Shown one piece after another: positions 47,375 through 58,909 of a stretch of DNA of 64,000 nt. This DNA is from Streptomyces lincolnensis (GTDB lineage: Bacteria > Actinomycetota > Actinomycetes > Streptomycetales > Streptomycetaceae): contig NZ_JAIHON010000001.1 in the NCBI RefSeq assembly GCF_021173675.1, positions 372,001 through 436,000 on the forward strand. Reading direction: 5' to 3'. Positions within the stretch are counted from its first letter, which is position 1. Each line of letters opens with the position of its first letter. Made by a program: the position numbers and the translations under genes. The notes beneath the pieces are model-generated. The model did not search any database. It saw nothing but the letters and a program-made list of their open reading frames with translations, and was not told the DNA's origin.

Positions 47375-48213
47375 GGCTGTACCAGCCCTTCGTAGGCGTC
47401 GGGACGGCGGTCGCGGTAGAAGGCCCACTGCTGCCGGACCTCTTCGATCAGGTCGAAGTCCAGGTCGCGGACGACGAGTTCCTCCGCCTTGTCGCCGGCG
47501 GTCTCGCCGACGAACCGGCCGCGCGGGTCGACGAAGTACGAGGTCCCGTAGAAGTCGTTGTCGCCGTACTCCTCGATGCCGACCCGGTTGATCGCGGCGA
47601 CGAAGTACTCGTTGGCGACGGCGGCGGCCGGCTGTTCCAGCTGCCAGAGGTAGGAGGACAGGCCGCGGTGGGTGGCGGACGGGTTGTACACCAACTGAGC
47701 GCCGTTCAGGCCGAGTTGGCGCCAGCCCTCCGGGAAGTGGCGGTCGTAGCAGATGTAGACGCCGACCTTGCCCACGGCGGTGTCGAAGACCGGCCAGCCG
47801 ACGTTGCCCGGTTTGAAGTAGTACTTCTCCCAGAAGCCCTTGACCTGGGGGATGTGGTGCTTGCGGTACTTGCCGAGGTAGGTGCCGTCGACGTCGATCA
47901 CGGCCGCGGTGTTGTAGTAGAAGCCGGACTGCTCGACCTCGAAGACCGGGACGACGATCACCATGCCGGTCTCGCGCGCGAGTTCCTGCATACGACGGGT
48001 GGTCGGCCCGTCGGGCACCGGTTCGGCCCAGCGGTAGTGCTCCGGCTCCTGGACCTGACAGAAGTAGGGGGCGTTGAAGACCTCCTGGAACCCGATGATC
48101 CTCGCACCCTGCCGGGCCGCCTCGCGGGCGTGCTCCTCGTGTTTCGCCACCATGGACTCGGTGTCGCCGGTCCAGGTGGCCTGGACCAGAGCGGCGCGTA
48201 CGACGTTGGCCAT
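47371..48213 (-). CDS. Beta-ureidopropionase-like nitrilase-superfamily hydrolase (copy 2)
   Basis: 280 residues with the same triad as copy 1: Glu in GFQEVFNAPYF, Lys in YLGKYRKHHIP, Cys in VGVYICYDRHFPEGW. Most of the middle and C-terminal sequence is identical or conservatively changed relative to copy 1; the substrate-facing region differs (FEVEQSGFYY versus YEEEQPGVLY). First gene of the left half of the catabolic set, translationally coupled to the aminotransferase. Upstream inverted repeats at 48241-48273 suggest control. Confidence 0.92.
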   Translation of the reverse strand: MANVVRAALVQATWTGDTESMVAKHEEHAREAARQGARIIGFQEVFNAPYFCQVQEPEHYRWAEPVPDGPTTRRMQELARETGMVIVVPVFEVEQSGFYYNTAAVIDVDGTYLGKYRKHHIPQVKGFWEKYYFKPGNVGWPVFDTAVGKVGVYICYDRHFPEGWRQLGLNGAQLVYNPSATHRGLSSYLWQLEQPAAAVANEYFVAAINRVGIEEYGDNDFYGTSYFVDPRGRFVGETAGDKAEELVVRDLDFDLIEEVRQQWAFYRDRRPDAYEGLVQP

Positions 48214-48240
48214 GAGCTGCTCCTTCGACGGGACGCCAGA

Positions 48241-48273
48241 GCCTCTACGCCCGTAGACGAAGGCCGTAGAGGC
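48241..48273. promoter_or_regulatory. Inverted repeats upstream of ureidopropionase copy 2
   Basis: GCCTCTACG (48241-48249) pairs with CGTAGAGGC (48265-48273); CTACGCCCGTAG (48245-48256) is nested. Lies 28-60 nt upstream of the start. Candidate operator or 5'-leader hairpin. Confidence 0.55.
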
Positions 48274-48405
48274 ACGAACGTAAGCCTCCTCGGCGGCCTT
48301 GCCAAGACCATCGTCGTTAACCCGCTGAGTCGATCACGTTTCACACCCCTGTGGGTGAGCGACCGGGCCGATGACCAGCTTTGTCGGGAGCCTGTCAGGC
48401 GGATG

Positions 48406-50532
48406 TCAGGCGGAATGTCCGGCGACACGGAGGGCGTGGACCAGGTCCCAGTGGCGCTCGTCCGAGACGCCCCGCGCGGCCGCCACGAGCAGCGGTACGA
48501 GCGTGCGCGGATCGGGCTCGGCGCTGCGCGCGGCCTCCTCCGGGGTGCGGACGCGGACGTAGGCGTCGAGCAGGGCGCGGGCCTCGCGGTGGCGGCCGTC
48601 GCCGGTCATCGCCAGGACCGCCCGGCCGATCTCCACGGCCGGCCGGGCCACCCCCTGCCGCAGGATCTGCTCCCCGTCGGGGCCGCGTCCCGCCTCCCTC
48701 AGCGCGTCGGCGGCGGCGACGAGTCCGTCCGCGGGCAGGGAACCGGCCTCCCACAGGAGCGTCGCCCAGTCGGCGCCGAGCCCGGCCCGGTGGAGCTCCA
48801 CGGCGAGCAGCGGGTAGCGGGCGGCCGGCCAGTGCGCGATCTCGGCCAGCAGCTCGTGCGCCTCACCGCTGCGGCCCTCCCGCCGCAGCCGCACCAGCCG
48901 CTCGACGGTCCGGACGGTCTCCCGCCGGGCCTCCGCGTCCAACGGCTCGGGCGCCGGTTCCGGCGTCCCCGCCGCCTCCCGCCCGGCCTCCGCGGCCCCG
49001 GCGAACCGGGCCCCGCGCAGCCGCCGCCCGCTGACCGCGGGCGCCGTCGGCAGCTCCGGCACGGCGGTCGGGGGTACGACGACCGGTGCGGCCTCCTCCT
49101 CCACCATCCCGGCGAACCGGGCCCCGCCGCGGCGACGCTTGCGCTGCTTGGCGGTCGGTGCGGGGGCCTCAGGCGGTGGGGCGGTGGGGGGTGCCTGGTG
49201 AGGGGTGGGGGTGGGGGCTTGTGGGGCTGCGGTGTACCGGCCGTATGCGGGGTCTTCCTCCGGTTGGGCCGTGGAGGCCGACCGGTGGGTGCCGAGGGCG
49301 TTGTCCTGTGGCTGCGGCGCCGGGGCCGGCCGGTCGTCGTGCGAGGCGGGCGCGCGAGGGGCGTACTCGTCGCGCAGGGGGCCTTCCGGGGCCCGCGTGT
49401 CAGGGCCCGGAGCCAGGTGGTGGCGGTCGGGGGCCTGAGGCGTGTACTCCGCGTCGGCCTCCGGCCGGGCGGCGCGCTGCTGCGGCATGACGGGGAATCC
49501 GCCGTCCTGAGCAGCACCGCGGGAAGCGGGGCCGTACGCGCCGCTGCCCTCGTGGGAGCCGCCGGTCTCCCAGCGGCCTTGGCCCGAGGACGTCCCGAAG
49601 ACACCCGGTTCCTCCGTGCCCGCCCCGAAGGAGTCGCCCGGGTGCGCGCGGGTCCCATGAGCCCTCTCCGCGTCCGGTCGCGCACCGAACGCGCCGTCCT
49701 GGTCCGGGTCCGTGTGGCCCCCGCGGAAGGACTCGACGTCCGATCGCGTCCCGAACGAGTCACGCGCGTCCGGGGCCGTGCCGGCCCCCCGCAAACCGTC
49801 CGCGCCGGGACGCGCCCCGAACGCTTCGCTCGTGTCCGAGTCCGCGCGCGCCCCTTGAAAGCCCCCGGCATCCGGCCGCGCCCCGAACGCTCCCCCCGCG
49901 CCCGGGTCACCACCGTCCGCACGCCCCTCGGCTGCCGGTTGATAACCCCCGTCGATACGGAACGGCCGACCGGCACGAACATCGGTTCGACTGCGGGGCA
50001 TCTCCCGGACCGGGCCACCGGTCGCGCGGCGGTCCAACTCGGCCATGCGGGAACGGAGTTCGGCGCAGCGGCGGGTCGCGCGTTCGTGGTCGTCGCGGGC
50101 CCAGGCGAGGTCGAGACGGAGGGCGTCGGCCTCCTCGCGGGTGGCGGCGGAGGCGAGCAACCGTCCGAGTTCCGCCTGCCGTTCGGCGGCGTAGCGCTGC
50201 TCGCGGAGCATGACGTCGAACCGGTCACCGAGGGCGTCCCGGCCGCCGGGCCGGGCGTCGTGGGCGAGGAGCGCGTCGGCGTGCAGGACGCGGGCGCGTT
50301 CCGCCTCGGTGGCGGCGAGGGCCTGGCCGTGCTCCGCCGCGAGGTCCTGGAGGAGCGCCTCCACCACGTCCCAGGGCGGTATCTCGGCACCGTCGAGGCA
50401 GGCCCGCATGCCGTCGGGGTCGCGCTGCCAGAACACCCCGCACCAGCCGCAGCCCTGGTCCAGGCGCGCCAGCAGTCCGTTCAGGTAGTTCGCGAACTCC
50501 CTCACCCGACCCGGGAGTTGACCCACAGCCAT
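48406..50532 (-). CDS. Large repetitive protein of unknown function
   Basis: 708 residues, no signal or membrane segment. Residues 60-170 form a predicted coiled coil rich in Ala, Glu and Arg; 215-315 is a low-complexity repeat region with units of about 20-25 residues built around FGARPDA/FGTRSD; 360-460 is Pro/Ala-rich; two identical GARFAG motifs (470-475 and 507-512) follow, each after a basic cluster; 525-705 is helical and TPR-like. An N-terminal CGWC pair (28-31) is notable. I do not recognise a function. Start ATG 50532. The next upstream gene on this strand is the XRE regulator 145 nt away. Confidence 0.75.
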   Translation of the reverse strand: MAVGQLPGRVREFANYLNGLLARLDQGCGWCGVFWQRDPDGMRACLDGAEIPPWDVVEALLQDLAAEHGQALAATEAERARVLHADALLAHDARPGGRDALGDRFDVMLREQRYAAERQAELGRLLASAATREEADALRLDLAWARDDHERATRRCAELRSRMAELDRRATGGPVREMPRSRTDVRAGRPFRIDGGYQPAAEGRADGGDPGAGGAFGARPDAGGFQGARADSDTSEAFGARPGADGLRGAGTAPDARDSFGTRSDVESFRGGHTDPDQDGAFGARPDAERAHGTRAHPGDSFGAGTEEPGVFGTSSGQGRWETGGSHEGSGAYGPASRGAAQDGGFPVMPQQRAARPEADAEYTPQAPDRHHLAPGPDTRAPEGPLRDEYAPRAPASHDDRPAPAPQPQDNALGTHRSASTAQPEEDPAYGRYTAAPQAPTPTPHQAPPTAPPPEAPAPTAKQRKRRRGGARFAGMVEEEAAPVVVPPTAVPELPTAPAVSGRRLRGARFAGAAEAGREAAGTPEPAPEPLDAEARRETVRTVERLVRLRREGRSGEAHELLAEIAHWPAARYPLLAVELHRAGLGADWATLLWEAGSLPADGLVAAADALREAGRGPDGEQILRQGVARPAVEIGRAVLAMTGDGRHREARALLDAYVRVRTPEEAARSAEPDPRTLVPLLVAAARGVSDERHWDLVHALRVAGHSA

Positions 50533-50677
50533 CGCCCAGCTCCCGCCCGACCGGAACACTCCGGTCCGTAGGCAACACCAGCCGTGTTACGGGACTGCTA
50601 CGGGGAGTTTTCCGCAGCAGTGCAGGTATCTCATCACACACGCCCGGCCACTGAGCGTCAGCCGCCCCGCGCGCCCC

Positions 50678-50929
50678 TCACGCGGGCACCGGCGCACACA
50701 GTCCGGCCAGTTCGTCCATGGACAGGCCGAGGGCCCGCGCCAACGCGGCGACCGTGAAGAAGGCCGGCGTCGGGGCCCGGCCGGTCTCGATCTTCCGCAG
50801 CGTCTCGGGGGAGACACCGGCGACGGCCGCGACCTCCGTCATGCTGCGGCCGGCGCGGGCTTCACGCAGCAACAGCCCGAGCCGCTCGCCGCGTTCGCGT
50901 TCTTCAGGAGTGAGAGGGGTGCGCACCAT
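50678..50929 (-). CDS. Small XRE-family DNA-binding protein
   Basis: 83 residues, one Cro/CI-type HTH (SMTEVAAVAGVSPETLRKIE, then the second-helix block FFTVAALARALGLSMDELAG). Divergent from the methionine aminopeptidase gene with 32 nt between starts, and the palindrome at 50942 between them is its likely operator. A TAGAAT box 6 nt before the ATG suggests a leaderless transcript. Confidence 0.88.
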   Translation of the reverse strand: MVRTPLTPEERERGERLGLLLREARAGRSMTEVAAVAGVSPETLRKIETGRAPTPAFFTVAALARALGLSMDELAGLCAPVPA

Positions 50930-50941
50930 GACACCATTCTA

Positions 50942-50954
50942 ATACCGGTATAGT
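50942..50954. promoter_or_regulatory. XRE operator candidate and map -10 box
   Basis: ATACCGGTAT (50942-50951) is a perfect palindrome between the divergent XRE and map starts. TATAGT (50949-50954) overlaps it and lies 7 nt before the map ATG, fitting a leaderless promoter that the bound protein would block. Confidence 0.6.
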
Positions 50955-50961
50955 AATTGGC

Positions 50962-51729
50962 ATGGTGGAGCTGAAGACAGACACATCGATCGACGCCATG
51001 TACGAGGCGGGCCAGGTCGTCGGGCGCGCCCTGACGGCCGTGCACAAGGCCGCCGACGTCGGCGTTTCCCTGCTGGAGCTGGACGAGGTGGCGCGCGAGG
51101 TGCTGCGGGAGGCGGACGCGACGTCGCCCTTCCTCGGCTACCGGCCCTCGTTCGCGCCCACGCCCTTCCCCGCGGTGATCTGCGCCTCCGTGAACGACGC
51201 GATCGTGCACGGCATCCCGACCGGCTACCGGCTGCGCGACGGCGACCTCGTCTCGATCGACTGCGGTGCCCAACTGGGCGGCTGGGCGGGCGACTCGGCG
51301 ATGAGCTTCGTCGTCGGCACGCCCCGCCCGGCCGACCTGCGGCTGATCGAGACCGCCGAACGGGCACTGGCGGCGGGCATCGAGGCGGCCGTCGTGGGCA
51401 ACCGCATCGGGGACATCGCCCACGCGATCGGAACGGTCTGCCGGAACGGCGGCTACGGCATCCCCGACGGCTTCGGCGGCCACGGCATCGGCCGGCGTAT
51501 GCACGAGGACCCGCCGGTGCCGAACGAGGGCCGCCCCAGGCGTGGCATGCCGCTGCGGCACGGCATGGTCCTCGCTATCGAGCCCATGCTCATCGGCAGC
51601 GGCAAGGACGGCTACCACGAGGCCCCGGACGGCTGGACCCTGAAGACGAACGACGGCTCCCGCGCGGCCCATGTCGAGCACACGGTGGCCATCACGGACT
51701 CGGGGCCGCGGATCCTGACCGCACGCTGA
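50962..51729 (+). CDS. map: Methionine aminopeptidase, type I
   Basis: 255-residue metalloprotease that removes N-terminal Met from nascent proteins. Metal ligands appear in order: Asp in VSIDCGAQLGGWAGD (and the second Asp in the same block), His in FGGHGIGRRMHEDPPV, Glu in AIEPML and Glu in AAHVEHTVAIT; NDAIVHGIP provides the substrate-binding His. Shorter N-terminus than the SH3-motif forms. Streptomycetes usually have several map genes, so this may be an accessory copy, paired with its own XRE repressor. Confidence 0.92.
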   Translation: MVELKTDTSIDAMYEAGQVVGRALTAVHKAADVGVSLLELDEVAREVLREADATSPFLGYRPSFAPTPFPAVICASVNDAIVHGIPTGYRLRDGDLVSIDCGAQLGGWAGDSAMSFVVGTPRPADLRLIETAERALAAGIEAAVVGNRIGDIAHAIGTVCRNGGYGIPDGFGGHGIGRRMHEDPPVPNEGRPRRGMPLRHGMVLAIEPMLIGSGKDGYHEAPDGWTLKTNDGSRAAHVEHTVAITDSGPRILTAR

Positions 51730-51744
51730 GCCGCGCGCTGAGCC

Positions 51745-51768
51745 GCGGGCACCGCTGAAGGTGCCCGC
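51745..51768. terminator. Hairpin after map
   Basis: GCGGGCACC/GGTGCCCGC, 9-bp perfect stem, 6-nt loop, 16 nt after the map stop; then a C-rich run. Confidence 0.75.
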
Positions 51769-51902
51769 ACCCCCCGTTCGTGCGAAGGTGTTCTACGAAC
51801 GCGCGCCCCAGGTGTAACCGGCTCCCACCCGGGTTACCCGACCCCGGCACGTCGATCAGCGAGGGCGTCCCAGGCCCCGCAGGGACGCCGGATGGGAACG
51901 CC

Positions 51903-54473
<2,571 letters not shown>

Positions 54474-54479
54474 AGACAA

Positions 54480-56276
54480 CTACGGCGCGGGGTACACCAC
54501 TTGCGCAGACCCCCCACCCCGCCGCACAGTCTCAGCCGCCGCCAGCCACTTCCCCCCAGGCAACCGCTGCACACCGGTAGCCGCCCCGATCTCAGGGTTA
54601 AGCCGGAACACGTGCCCGATCGCCTCCAACCGAGCCCTCAACCCACCGTTGTACAACCCCGGTTCCAGCTCGGTCTGCGCCGCGTTCCTCTGACTCGCCC
54701 GCGGAGCAGCAATCGCGTCCACCAACGGCAACCCACGATCAAGGAACCCGGTCAGCACCTGCAACACGGTCGTGATGATGGTCGCCCCACCCGGTGACCC
54801 CACCGCCACCACAGGCCGGCCGTGCTGGTCCAGAACGATCGTCGGCGCGATGGAGGACCGCGGCCGCTTCCCCGGCCCCGGCAGGTTCGGGTCGTGCACG
54901 GCCGGATTGGCCGGAGCGAAGGAGAAGTCCGTCAGTTCGTTGTTGAGGATGAACCCACGCCCCGGCACGGTGATCCCGCTGCCACCGGTCTGCTCGATGG
55001 TCAGCGTGTAGGAGACGACGTTCCCCCACTTGTCGGCCGCCGTCAGATGCGTGGTGTTCTCCCCTTCGTACGTCGTGGGAGCCGCCGTCCCGCCGCTGGA
55101 GCAGTCCGCGGGGTGACGCGGATCCCCCGGCGCCACCGGACTGGTGAGCACCGCGTCGTCCTTGATGAGGCAGGCCCGCGAGTCGGCGTACCGCTGTGAC
55201 AGCAGCTCCTTCGTCGGTACGTCCTCGAAGGCCGGGTCCCCGACCCACCGCCCCCGGTCCGCGAACGCGACCCTGCTGGCCTCGATGAAGCGGTGCAGGT
55301 ACTGGACGTCGCTCGCCTTGGACAGGTCGGTGTTCTCCAGGATGTTGAGGGCCTCGCCGACCGTCGTGCCGCCGGAGGAGGAGGGCGCGATGGAGTAGAC
55401 GCCGAGCCCGCGGTAGGAGGTCTTCGTCGGCTTCTGGAGCTTGGCGCGGTAGGCGGCGAGGTCCTTCTCGGTGAGGTCGCCGGGGCGGGCGTTCCATCCC
55501 GAAGCCGGGTCCACCGGCGGCTTGTTCACGGTGTCCACGATGTCGTCGCCGAGGTCGCCGTGGTAGAGCGTGCCGACGCCCTTCCGGGCCAACTCGGCGT
55601 AGGTGCGGGCGAGATCGGGGTTCTTGAAGGTCGAGCCGACGACCGGCAGCTGTCCACCGGGGAGGAACAGCTTCGCGGTGTCGGGGAAGTACCGGAACCG
55701 GGTCTCGTTCGACGCCGTCTGCGAGCGGAAGGTGTCGTCGACGACGAACCCGTCCCGGGCGATCCGCTCGGCGGGCTTCAGGACGCTGCCGAGCGATCTG
55801 CTGCCCCACTTGCCGAGGGCCGTGGCCCAGGTGGCGGGCGTGCCCGGTGTGCCGACGCTCAGACCGCTGCTCACGGCGTCGGCGAAGGCGAGCGGCTTGC
55901 CGTTCTCCAGGAACAGGTCGGAGCCGGCCGTCAGCGGTGCCGTCTCCCGGCCGTCGATCGTGTGCACCGTACGGGACTTGGCGTCGTAGTAGACGAAGTA
56001 GCCGCCTCCGCCGATGCCGGAGGAGTACGGCTCGGTGACGCCGAGCGCGGCGGCCGTGGCGACGGCCGCGTCGACGGCGTTGCCGCCCTTCTTCAGGACC
56101 TCGATGCCGGCGGCGGAGGCGTCCGGGTCGACACTGGCGACGGCACCGCCGTAGCCGACGGCCACCGGGGTTTTCGCGGGTGTGCTCCGCTCGGCGGGTG
56201 GCGCCGCCGCCCCCACCGACACCACGGCGGCCGAGACCGCCAGTACCGAGAGTTTCCGCGCGACAGGGCGACGCAT
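54480..56276 (-). CDS. ggt: Secreted gamma-glutamyltransferase
   Basis: 598-residue exported Ntn-hydrolase that cleaves glutathione and transfers gamma-glutamyl groups. Signal peptide MRRPVARKLSVLAVSAAVVS to about residue 25. Family blocks GGNAVDAAVATAAALGVTEP and GRETAP (substrate-binding Arg), autocleavage site in YEGENTTHLTAADKWGN (second Thr as nucleophile), then GSGITVPGRGFILNNELTDF and SSIAPTI. Start ATG 56276 has GGAGG 7 nt upstream. Converges on the Clp gene with 6 nt between. A paralog without signal lies at 32592. Confidence 0.94.
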   Translation of the reverse strand: MRRPVARKLSVLAVSAAVVSVGAAAPPAERSTPAKTPVAVGYGGAVASVDPDASAAGIEVLKKGGNAVDAAVATAAALGVTEPYSSGIGGGGYFVYYDAKSRTVHTIDGRETAPLTAGSDLFLENGKPLAFADAVSSGLSVGTPGTPATWATALGKWGSRSLGSVLKPAERIARDGFVVDDTFRSQTASNETRFRYFPDTAKLFLPGGQLPVVGSTFKNPDLARTYAELARKGVGTLYHGDLGDDIVDTVNKPPVDPASGWNARPGDLTEKDLAAYRAKLQKPTKTSYRGLGVYSIAPSSSGGTTVGEALNILENTDLSKASDVQYLHRFIEASRVAFADRGRWVGDPAFEDVPTKELLSQRYADSRACLIKDDAVLTSPVAPGDPRHPADCSSGGTAAPTTYEGENTTHLTAADKWGNVVSYTLTIEQTGGSGITVPGRGFILNNELTDFSFAPANPAVHDPNLPGPGKRPRSSIAPTIVLDQHGRPVVAVGSPGGATIITTVLQVLTGFLDRGLPLVDAIAAPRASQRNAAQTELEPGLYNGGLRARLEAIGHVFRLNPEIGAATGVQRLPGGKWLAAAETVRRGGGSAQVVYPAP

Positions 56277-56420
56277 GCGTACCTCCAGTCCAGGACCGTC
56301 CGCGCAGCGTAACCACATCGCCGGGGCCCTGACAGCCCCCATCGGGCCAGGTGTCGCACGAACGCCACACATCGAACACCGGTACGTACCAGTCGCGTCG
56401 GCCCGCTAGCATGCGCGCCC

Positions 56421-57179
56421 ATGAATGACGACGTGCGCAACATCGTTCTGGGTGTCGTGGCCGCCGGTATCAGCGCGGCGCTCGGCTGGCTCGCCCGGAC
56501 CTACCTGTGGAAGCGGAAGCTCCGCCGCAAGCAGGCCTTCTTCGGGCTGCCCGACAACTCCGAGTCGCTGCTCGTCGTCAACCGCGACGCGGGCAGCCCC
56601 GATCTCGCGGTGCACCGCTTCGACGTGTTCGCGCTCCTGGAACTCGCCGCGCTCATCAAGGACTGCGGCGCGCACGCCGAGGTGGTCACCCAGGACCAGG
56701 CGCGGCAGGGCTTCGGCGAGCGGACGGAGTTCTGCATGGGCGGTCCGGGGTCGAACCGGCGCATGGCCGCCCATATGCACGCCATGCTGCCCGGTGTGCG
56801 GGTGAACACCGACCCCGATCCGGGCCCGGACCGGCTGGCCTTCCAGGTCGGCAGCGAGCGCTACCGCATGGAGCCCGGCCTGGTCGAGTACGTGCTGCTG
56901 GCCCGGCTCACGGCCGGGCAACCGGGGCTGACCCGGCCCGTCTTCCTGTTCTGCGGCCAGCGCGCGATCACCAACCAGGGCGCGACCCGCTACCTCGCCC
57001 GCAACCACGAACGGCTGGCCCGCAAGCACGGCAACAACTCCTTCGTCCTGCTGCTGAAGGTCGTCAACTCGCAGGCCTACGGCCCCGATGTCGTCGAACT
57101 CGTCGCGGACGTCACCCGGGAGGCACAGGCACCGCTGCCGGCACCCGCGGCTCCACGCAACTCCCACCGCGCCACCTGA
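56421..57179 (+). CDS. Membrane-anchored conserved hypothetical protein
   Basis: 252 residues. One N-terminal membrane helix (NIVLGVVAAGISAALGWLAR) followed by a basic patch (WKRKLRRK), so the remaining 220 residues should face the cytoplasm. The soluble part has alternating strands and helices (ESLLVVNRDAGSPDLAVHRFD; FRYRMEPG-type blocks) but no catalytic motif that I know. I do not recognise the family. It stands alone, divergent from ggt. Confidence 0.7.
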   Translation: MNDDVRNIVLGVVAAGISAALGWLARTYLWKRKLRRKQAFFGLPDNSESLLVVNRDAGSPDLAVHRFDVFALLELAALIKDCGAHAEVVTQDQARQGFGERTEFCMGGPGSNRRMAAHMHAMLPGVRVNTDPDPGPDRLAFQVGSERYRMEPGLVEYVLLARLTAGQPGLTRPVFLFCGQRAITNQGATRYLARNHERLARKHGNNSFVLLLKVVNSQAYGPDVVELVADVTREAQAPLPAPAAPRNSHRAT

Positions 57180-57212
57180 GTTCCAGCACATTTCGGCAAT
57201 CGTTACTCCCAC

Positions 57213-57256
57213 GTAACCTACCGACGGGTTACCTGCGGTAAGAGGGCGAGGTTACC
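57213..57256. promoter_or_regulatory. GGTTAC repeats upstream of CocE-like gene
   Basis: GTAACC (57213-57218) and GGTTAC (57227-57232) form an inverted repeat with an 8-bp spacer; a further GGTTACC is at 57250-57256. 40-83 nt before the GTG at 57296. Candidate operator. Confidence 0.5.
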
Positions 57257-57295
57257 GTCTGGTCACTTTGCACTTACACGAGTAGGGAGTGACCC

Positions 57296-58861
57296 GTGGG
57301 ACACCCTCGCAAGGCCCTGCGTACGACCGCCGTGGGCGCCGTCTCGGCGACGCTGATCGCCGGTGGCGTCCTCACGGGCACCTCCACCGCGGCCGCGGCG
57401 CCCGGCATCCGCTTCGTGGACATCGCCGGCGACGGCGGCACCGTTCTGAAGGCGAACGTCCTGACGCCGGCCGACGCCGACGGCACCCGCCGCTACCCGC
57501 TGCTCGTGCTCCCCACGAGCTGGGGCCTGCCCCAGGTCGAGTACCTCGCGCAGGCCCAGCAGCTGGCGAACTCCGGCTACGTCGTGGTCAGTTACAACGT
57601 GCGCGGCTTCTGGCAGTCGGGCGGCGAGATAGAAGTCGCGGGCCCGCCCGACACGGCCGACGCCTCCAAGGTCATCGACTGGGCGCTCGCGCACACCCCG
57701 GCCGACGCGCGCAAGGTGGGCATGGCGGGCGTCTCGTACGGCGCCGGCATCAGTCTGCTCACCGCGGCCAAGGACAGCCGGGTCAAGGCGGTCGCCGCCC
57801 TCAGCGGCTGGGCCGACCTGATCGACTCGATCTACTCGGGCCGCACCCAGCACGTCCAGGCCGCCGGTCTGCTGGACGGCGCGAGCCTGGTCACCGGCCG
57901 TCAGAGCGCCGAACTCCGGCAGATCTTCGACGACTTCTACGCCTCGAACCTGGCGAAGGAACACGTCATGATCGAGTGGGGGAAGAAACGTTCGGCCGCC
58001 ACATACGTGGACCAGCTGAACAAGAACGACACCGCGGTCATGATGGCCAACGCCTGGGGCGACACGATCTTCCCGCCCAACCAGTACGCGGACTTCTACG
58101 AGAAGCTGACCGGCCCGAAGCGGCTGGAGTTCCGTCCCGGCGACCACGCGACCGCCGAGCTGACCGGTCTGTTCGGCCTGCCCAACGACGTGTGGACCGA
58201 CACCGAGCGCTGGTTCGACCACTACCTCAAGGGCGCGGACAACGGCATCGATCGCGAGCTGCCGGTCCGGCTCAAGTCCCGTTCCACGGGCGGCTACGAG
58301 GGCTATCCGGACTGGAAGTCGGTCGGCGAGACCCGTAGGAAGATCGCCCTCGCGGGCACGAGGACGATCCGCGCCAACGTCGACTCCGGCGCCAACGGCG
58401 GGGTCGTCTTCCTGTCCAGCATCCTCGACCAGGTCGCGCAGCTGCCCCCGGTCGCCTCGATCCCCCTGCTCCCCCGCCGCTGGGCCGCCGTGTGGCAGTC
58501 GGGGAAGTACCCGGCCGCCCAACAGGTGCGCGGCACCGCGAAGTTGCACACCACCCTCACCCCGACCAAGGAGAGCGGCACCCTCGTCGCCTACCTCTAC
58601 GACGTGGGGCCGCTCGGCCTCGGAAAGCTGGTCTCCAACGCGCCGTACACCTTCCACGGGCGGACGCCCGGGAAGCCGTTCGACATCGACCTGGAGCTGT
58701 TCTCCACGGCGTACGACGTCCCGGCAGGGCACCGACTGGCCCTGGTGGTCGACACGGTCGACCCGCTCTATGTCGAGCACAACCCGTCCGGCGCGCAGCT
58801 GACCTTCTCCTCACCGGCGAACGACCCGTCGTACGTGTCGATCCCGCTGCGCGAGCAGTGA
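57296..58861 (+). CDS. Secreted CocE/X-Pro-dipeptidyl-peptidase-type hydrolase
   Basis: 521 residues. N-terminal signal MGHPRKALRTTAVGAVSATL ending near AAAA|PG. Alpha/beta-hydrolase fold: oxyanion region PTSWGLPQ, NVRGFWQSGG, nucleophile Ser in VGMAGVSYGAG, acidic residue in ANAWGDTIFPPNQ and His in GDHATAEL; the last 190 residues are the jelly-roll C-domain typical of the S15/CocE family (LVAYLYDVGPLG; LALVVDTVDP). Extracellular peptidase or esterase; specificity unknown. Start GTG 57296 with AGGGAGT upstream. Possible regulation through GGTTAC repeats. Confidence 0.88.
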   Translation: MGHPRKALRTTAVGAVSATLIAGGVLTGTSTAAAAPGIRFVDIAGDGGTVLKANVLTPADADGTRRYPLLVLPTSWGLPQVEYLAQAQQLANSGYVVVSYNVRGFWQSGGEIEVAGPPDTADASKVIDWALAHTPADARKVGMAGVSYGAGISLLTAAKDSRVKAVAALSGWADLIDSIYSGRTQHVQAAGLLDGASLVTGRQSAELRQIFDDFYASNLAKEHVMIEWGKKRSAATYVDQLNKNDTAVMMANAWGDTIFPPNQYADFYEKLTGPKRLEFRPGDHATAELTGLFGLPNDVWTDTERWFDHYLKGADNGIDRELPVRLKSRSTGGYEGYPDWKSVGETRRKIALAGTRTIRANVDSGANGGVVFLSSILDQVAQLPPVASIPLLPRRWAAVWQSGKYPAAQQVRGTAKLHTTLTPTKESGTLVAYLYDVGPLGLGKLVSNAPYTFHGRTPGKPFDIDLELFSTAYDVPAGHRLALVVDTVDPLYVEHNPSGAQLTFSSPANDPSYVSIPLREQ

Positions 58862-58909
58862 TCTCCGGCCGGCGCCGGGCGGGTATGGCTCTGTGAACTG
58901 CCACCCCCC

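Noticed and set aside
48391..48415. Short tandem TGTCAGGCGGA repeat
   Set aside because: Only two copies, overlapping the coding end of the repetitive protein; too short to interpret.
51775..51801. LexA or HAIR/CIRCE heat-shock operator upstream of clp
   Set aside because: The inverted repeat CGTTCGT/ACGAACG does not match the LexA box orientation, HAIR or CIRCE; kept only as an unnamed inverted repeat.
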